A DNA stretch of 64,000 bases from Unio delphinus (lineage: Eukaryota > Mollusca > Bivalvia > Unionida > Unionidae), in assembly GCA_029339505.1 (NCBI GenBank), contig JAQISU010000166.1:7101501-7165500 (forward strand). Direction: 5' to 3'. Under the pieces are notes generated by a model. The model was not told the origin of the DNA, ran no database searches, and saw only the letters and a program-made list of their open reading frames with translations. Positions within the stretch are counted from its first letter, which is position 1; the number at the start of each line of letters is the position of its first letter. Positions 59,077 to 64,000 of this stretch are shown piece after piece. The position numbers and the translations under genes were made by a program.

Positions 59077-59920
59077 TTGCATGCTAATGACATCCAAATA
59101 TACAAGCCTAGCCACGCAACTGAAGTTGATGCTACCCTCCAAGGAGTAGAGAGGTGCATTTCTGATGTGAAATCATGGATGACATGTAACAAGCTGCAGA
59201 TGAATTATGATAAAACTGAGGCCATTCTGATCACAACACAAAGACTTTCTCATTCACATCCTTTACCTCAAACAATAAATATCAGCAACACCAACATTAA
59301 ATTCACACAGTCAGTACAAAACCTAGGTGTTACTCTGGACAGTACTCTCACATTGCACCAACATGTCATGAACATATGCAAGGCTGCATATCTTGAGCTG
59401 AGATGCATCAGCTCCATTCGCAAATATCTTTCAGTTGATGCCACTATAACACTTGTGTGTTCATTATTACTTTCAAGACTGGACTATTGTAACTCACTTC
59501 TGTCTGGTTCATCTCAATATCTACTCCAGAAACTTCAGAAAGTACAAATCACAGATGCTCAGATCATCCTTAGAGTACCATGATCAGAGCACACCTCAAC
59601 GCTCTGTACCCCACACTGGCTATTCATTCAATCCAGAATCAAACACAAAATTTGTTCTCTGTGCTATGTTTCACTGATGTATTCCAGTCCAACATACCTA
59701 TCTGGCCTCGCCCATGTGTACACACCAGCAAGATACTTATACTCCTCTTCTGACAATCATATATCATAAACTAATTATTCCCACTATGCAAAAGAAGTCA
59801 TATGGACAACACTCTATTGCATACCAGGGCCCAGCAGTGTGGAACAAATTGCCCATTGAAATTAGACACAAAGAAACAGTGATCCCTTTCAAGAGTGCTC
59901 TTAAAATTCACCTTTTTTGA
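59077..59920 (+). pseudogene. LINE reverse transcriptase C-terminus, broken
   Basis: It starts HANDIQIYKP, a damaged copy of the catalytic Y/FADD box (AND for ADD). It continues CISDVKSWMTCNKLQMNYDK, LGVTLDSTLTLHQHV, LLLSRLDYCNSLLSG and ends the first frame at a TGA at 59581, probably a decayed CGA arginine codon. After the stop the same frame reads SEHTSTLCTPHWLFIQSRIK, then a frameshift leads to KSYGQHSIAYQGPAVWNKLP and a normal C-terminal LKIHLF stop at 59920. Confidence 0.85.
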
Positions 59921-59933
59921 CTGCAAGAACAAA

Positions 59934-59993
<60 letters not shown>
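59934..59993 (+). repeat. (ATT)n tail of the LINE
   Basis: About 19 ATT triplets directly after the RT stop codon. It abuts ATGTTGATCCCATATGG, which belongs to the interrupted Penelope-like frame on the other strand. Confidence 0.95.
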
Positions 59994-59999
59994 GTTGAT

Positions 60000-61000
60000 C
60001 CCATATGGTCTGAATACTCTAGCTATTACTTCTAATGTACCATGGATATATGGTATGCCAGTATTGGTTCTATGTTGGCCACTCCTGGTTTTGTGTTGTG
60101 TTTTTCCCCCCTTTTCTGGAAGTTCGAAAATACAATTTGGATAGCTAGTTATCTTTAATGCTAATTTCACATGCTCTTTTTCCTCCAGTTGATGTTTCTC
60201 ATCATTGATTAGGGAGTTAGCTTGGTGCTTTAAAGAACTTACCTCTTGTGTTCCAGATGGTGATTAAAAAGTTCAAGTACTGGTCAGTGTCGGTTGGTTT
60301 GATCCATCATCGTTTACATGTATAGATGTGTCCAAGAATGGTAGTTTGCCATTTTCTTCTTCTTCTGAAGTGAACTGAATATGTTGGTCAATGGAATTGA
60401 GATGATCTGAGAAGTTCTGATCCTGATACTTATGTAGTTCAGTCAAGATATCATCCACATATCTTGACCACATTGATAATGGGTTCTTGGCCAATTCCAG
60501 GGTCTTTTTCTCAGAAGAAAAAACTGCATATGTAGATTGGCAACTATTGGTGATGCTTGGGACTTCATTGCCACTCCTTATTTATTTTGGTAAAACTGAC
60601 CATTATAAATAAATTATGTGCTGTCCAAACACAGTCTCAATAGGGCACAGATATGTTCAATAAGGAGGTCACATCTTGATTTCAGAGTATTGTCTGCCTC
60701 TAATTTCTCTCCAGTCACACTCATATCTTTACCCACTGGTATACTGGTGAAAAGGGCTGATGTGTAATAAAAAACCAGTTTTCTACATGGTGGTATAACT
60801 AGATCCTGGATCTTTTGGACAATGATAGCTGTTGAGGATATGGTGTTGTCTTGCCCACTTGAGGCCCTATGACAAAAGTTAAATATTTAACCAAAGCATA
60901 CAGTACACTGCCCAAACTAAATACTATGGGATGGAGTAAGGCATTATAGGCTACATGTTCAACATTAGTCACTGACGAAGGCAGTGTAATATTGAACTCT
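60000..61000 (-). pseudogene. Penelope-like reverse transcriptase, broken
   Basis: Read in pieces across frames on the minus strand: HPIVFSLGSVLYALVKYL (near 60960), SALFTSIPVGKDMSVTGEKL and DLLIEHICALLRLCLDS (about 60800-60630), ASPIVANLHM (near 60550), then SRYVDDILTELHKY with the catalytic YVDD (about 60450-60461), LPFLDTSIHV, and KPTDTDQYLNF (near 60265). These follow the order of Penelope-type RT motifs. At least three frameshifts separate them. Confidence 0.82.
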
Positions 61001-62169
61001 TAAAGTATTTATGTTCATAGCAAGCTAAATTATTAGGCCTGGCAATATAAGTCACATGATCATTCTAGGTAACTCTTAAGATATTTATGCACATAGCAAG
61101 GTAGAGGCCTAGCAATAAAAGTCACATGATCATTCTGCGGTCACTCTTAAGGTATTTATGCTCTGAGCAAGGTAAATTACTAATAATCATGAACTATTTA
61201 GGGCAAGGAAGCCACATTTTTAGTTGATTTTTTAAAGTTGGATTTATTATTTAAATTCTACCCTAATACAATTTCATACACATTTCTTTATTTCTATCCT
61301 GTTTTCTCATGTTAAATGTATCTACTTTGAATATATTCTTCATTCACATTAATTTTAGAGAATATATACCCAAATCTATTCTACAGGTAATTATGATACA
61401 ATGGGGGAGTATACCTACATTTCTAGGTAGCCCTGTCCCCCCCACATGTCTGAACATGGCTTTTAAGGCATGTTAGTCCAGACATATGGGTTTTTTAACA
61501 GTTCCAATGGATCCATCTTATACTACTATATTGCCATCTGGAGCCATCCACAATCATCCAACCAGCTGAACCTGCCATCCAGCCAGTCCAGCCATGTCTA
61601 GCATGGTATTATACTGATAGATCCATCTGTTCGGCTTCACCCCTATACAGTTATGGAGATCTTGATGATAAATATGTCCATCCTAACATATGTAGGCCAC
61701 ATATAGTTTAAATTATGGGGATTCTTAGTGATAGATCCATCTGTCTTGCTGGGCATATGTCTACACAAACATATTGAGGGAGGTTTAATGATAGATCCAT
61801 CCAGTCACCCTTATCAACAGCACAATAAGTACTGGAATCAGCCATGCTGCATTCCAAAAGGCAGATAACCATGCAAACCATTGCCGTGGTCATCCACCCA
61901 TATCTGTGTCACATATGCCGGTTTACACAGCTATGGAGGTAGTACAAGAACAACAAAAAGACAATACACACAGTGAGTGTGAAGCTACTTCTGAGCAACA
62001 GCCTCACTCAGATCCCACCATGAAGTGGACTGAGTTAAGCTTAAATGCTGCTGTTGAAGAGACCAGCTGTTATTTTTAGGATGACCTCCTCCCCCTATCA
62101 CTATGCATGGCTATAAGGTCATTAATGAAAAGACTCTTTACTGTGACTCCTATTCCATTTAAATCATCA

Positions 62170-63240
62170 TGGTTTTTCATGAGCTTGGAAAAGTCTGACC
62201 TTCACCCATCCCAGTGTTTTGTCCATTTCCAACAGGATATGGATTTTAGTGAGAGTTTTTACAATGTCTCAAGTTATTCAAGGTAGCAGCAGATTAGATC
62301 CTATTGGGCTGTCTTTATATGAATCTAATAGAGATGATTTTACTGGTTCAATTGCACCCTTTTCCCAGTCCACTAGGCTAAAGGGTCAATATCATTCATG
62401 TGTCAGTGGTGTAGCCATGGTTGGTTCACAAGAGGAATTCCCCTAGAGAAGCCCCAACCAGAAGAGATTACGTGTATGGACTCAAGTACATGTGGTTTCT
62501 GTATAGCAGAAAATGGGAATCGGGGGAACTGCTTCTTTACATCACCCTTCTCAAAATGAAGGCTGTAATAAATGCCATTCAATTTTAGAAAGACCCACTC
62601 TTCAGGATTATGCTTATGATGCACTACTTCATATTGGTGACTTACCTCTTTAAAATGGGGGCCATTAAACTACCCAACCTGTGAATGCTGGCTTTTCCCA
62701 TGCTGATTTCTCATGATATTGCCAACAGACAAGTTAGACACATTAAAGGCAAACTCAATGTCCTGATCGATGTTCTCTCCAGAAAAGGTTAGGTTAATTA
62801 TATGGAAAGGTCCTTTCATCCATCATTAATCAGATCTATGCACTTTGGAGGCATCCTCCAATGTGTGACCTTCTTACAACAAGGTGCAGCCACAAATTGC
62901 CCACCTTTGTCTCACTGGGTCCAGACCAAGAAGCTTGATCTGTGGATCACTCAGTGGAATAATGTTATTGACTCTGTATTCAGTTAGGAATGGTTATAGA
63001 CATTGCATACCCCATGGTCTGAGTACTGAAAATAATTTTTTTTAAACGTAAAGAGGCAGGGTTGCAAGATAATTCCTCCAATAGCCCCTATCGGATGGGA
63101 CAATGATTTGGTCAACAATCTACTTGATCTACCAGTAGACCTGTCTAGGAAGATTATGACCAAACCAAATCTCAAACAACCACAGTTACAGGTGTTCCAC
63201 CCATGCACTACAGTCTTCTCCTTCATGCCTGGTTCTTGTC
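62170..63240 (+). pseudogene. DIRS RT (C-terminal) and RNase H, broken
   Basis: Pieces in order: LEKSDLHPSQCF (near 62185), SSRLDPIGLSLYESNRDDF (62283-62340), the RNase H segment ELLLYITLLKMKAVINAIQF (62526-62585), then RHIKGKLNVLIDVLSRK (62736-62786), the closing RNase H motif of DIRS and related elements. After it come ERSFHPSLIRSMHFGG and a connector (PIAPIGWDNDLVNNLLDLPV, about 63079-63140) that leads to the recombinase. Stops and frameshifts occur throughout. Confidence 0.78.
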
Positions 63241-63299
63241 AGGACAGCCTTGTCAGAAGCAAAAAAAGAATTTAGACTGTTGATCTTGGAAAGAATCTA

Positions 63300-64000
63300 G
63301 AACATAAGAAGGCCCTCCTCTCTAAAAGCATATGAGGGAAAATAGCTGGGTGTCAGGGTATGGTGCAGAGTCAATAACATTATTCCACTGAGTGTCTCAG
63401 TCCCTCCATGGGCTGACTTTTTCTCTGGCTACATAAGGAGAAAGTGTTGACCCCAGTTACCATTAGGCATCATGACAGAAGAGATATTGGCCATGATAAT
63501 AGATCTATCTGACCTACAAGCCAATTTTGATTTGAACAGACTAAAATCACTTTTTCTTTTTCCAAAATACAATATGTTTTAACACAACTCAATTCCAATA
63601 AATTTTCAACTGTTAGTGTGGATCTGGACCTCACAGAAGTTTTTGTCATACAAAACCTGTTTTATAATAGCTTTTGCTCTGGCATTCAGGATTAGTGAGT
63701 TTCATTTAACCAAATTATCTTCACTTCAGATGGTCTGTTCTGCTAATCCTCATGACACAACCCGGTTTTATAGCCAACAACCAGTTACAATCAGTGGCCA
63801 TTCAAAGAGTTGTCATACATTCCCTCATGTCTATAGATAAGTCGAGAGCAATGGTTATGCAAGATCCTGTCCTCTCAAGCACTACTTGAAGCATACAAAT
63901 ACAAGTTGCAGTAACTGCATGCAACTATATTTGCTCTAGGAGGCGTGAAAGAAGGATATCTTATCTCAAGACCTACCTTAATGGCTTAAGATGGTTATAC
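63300..64000 (+). pseudogene. DIRS tyrosine recombinase, broken
   Basis: The N-terminal SAM-like part reads PSSLKAYEGK, a TAG stop where Trp is expected (TGG to TAG), then NNIIPLSVSVPPWADFFSGY. The catalytic part at 63616-63840 has FLSYKTCFIIAFALAFRISE, keeping the first catalytic Arg in its AFRISEF context. Downstream pieces PVLSS/ALKHYL-like and KKDILSQDLP (63860-63990) match the mid-domain in other frames. The catalytic Tyr lies beyond the window. Confidence 0.75.

Larger units (their letters stand above)
59060..59993 (+). mobile_element. 5'-truncated LINE (CR1/L2-like) with (ATT)n tail
   Basis: Encodes only the C-terminal part of a non-LTR reverse transcriptase and ends in (ATT)n at 59934-59993. 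A 5' truncation and a simple-repeat 3' tail are typical of CR1/L2-type elements. It lies between the two halves of the minus-strand Penelope-like element, so it inserted into it. Clade assignment is by recalled motif similarity (LSRLDYCNSLLSG, LQKLQKVQ). Confidence 0.8.
58727..61000 (-). mobile_element. Penelope-like retroelement, decayed and split by a LINE
   Basis: On the minus strand, from high to low coordinates: a reverse-transcriptase region (about 60990-60200), the C-terminal connector ending in GIPYIHGTLEVIARVF (about 60070-60010), then, after an inserted LINE, a linker TTLKDNNLHMPKDKIE and a GIY-YIG-type endonuclease remnant (58730-59040). RT followed by GIY-YIG is the hallmark order of Penelope-like elements. 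Several frameshifts and stops make it inactive. Confidence 0.82.
57817..64000 (+). other. sequence downstream of exon 17 (intron or 3' flank)
   Basis: No further CFAP54 exon was recognised. Because exon 17 ends at a donor, this is probably an intron continuing past the window. It is filled with a 27-bp array, a split Penelope-like element, a LINE fragment, a short ~72-bp repeat at 60990-61200 (ACTCTTAAGRTATTTATG, three copies) and a DIRS relic. 57821-58200 and 61200-61380 show nothing. Confidence 0.65.
62080..64000 (+). mobile_element. DIRS-type tyrosine-recombinase retroelement, decayed, runs off window
   Basis: Three consecutive parts are readable on the plus strand across shifted frames: the end of a reverse transcriptase, RNase H, and a tyrosine recombinase. 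RT-RNaseH-YR is the DIRS order. No terminal repeat was found in the window, and the element continues past 64000. Its 5' limit is uncertain; 61380-62080 may be its leader or gag-like region (a frame TAMEVVQEQQKDNTHSECEA at about 61930 is open but unrecognised). Confidence 0.78.

Noticed and set aside
58213..64000. Last CFAP54 exons among the open frames near the right edge.
   Set aside because: The longer frames there are explained by the 27-bp array or by Penelope, LINE and DIRS relics. None continues the CFAP54 helical pattern with a fitting acceptor.

Overview
This is a window of animal nuclear DNA. It is AT-rich, dominated by introns, loaded with tandem repeats, and carries one recognisable gene on the + strand. 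Seventeen coding exons between 1549 and 57816 read, in order and with matching splice phases at every junction, as about 950 residues from the interior of CFAP54 (cilia- and flagella-associated protein 54), a large helical protein of the axonemal central apparatus (C1d projection). Neither the start nor the stop codon is in the window: the first exon seen begins mid-codon and the last ends at a GT donor. The organism is probably a lophotrochozoan, most likely a bivalve mollusc. I infer this from the CFAP54 sequence, two tRNA-derived SINE families whose architecture resembles molluscan SINEs, Penelope, DIRS and pogo/Tigger relics, and the intron style. No species can be named.

Layout. 1-15 kb: exons 1-6, with a 53-bp minisatellite at 0.36-1.2 kb, AT and AAT microsatellites, and a 79-bp dimeric array at 11.9-12.4 kb. 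15-24 kb: one long intron with a 28-bp array of 1.9 kb, then exon 7. 24-39 kb: exons 8 and 9 with the largest introns. These hold several minisatellites, two of them interrupted by SINEs, a 2.0 kb candidate DNA element, a perfect 128-bp palindrome just upstream of exon 9, and a 56-bp array of 1.4 kb. 39-42 kb: a compact cluster of exons 10-13. Two of these (exons 10 and 13) have had their 5' splice-site region multiplied into a minisatellite. 42.6-44.15 kb: a pogo/Tigger-like DNA transposon with recognisable terminal repeats and only the DNA-binding half of its transposase. 44.8-46.1 kb: an unrecognised insertion flanked by 15-bp direct repeats. 46.9-57.8 kb: exons 14-17 separated by very large arrays (43-bp units for 3.3 kb, then 31-, 59- and 58-bp units).

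58-64 kb: no further CFAP54 exon was recognised. The interval holds a 27-bp array, a Penelope-like retroelement (minus strand) split by a 5'-truncated LINE (plus strand), and from about 62.1 kb to the window end a decayed DIRS-type tyrosine-recombinase retroelement.

I found no new multi-gene system. The most unusual signals are structural: minisatellites that contain real splice-donor sequence, the long palindrome next to an exon, arrays with clear higher-order duplication, and arrays that were later invaded by retroelements.
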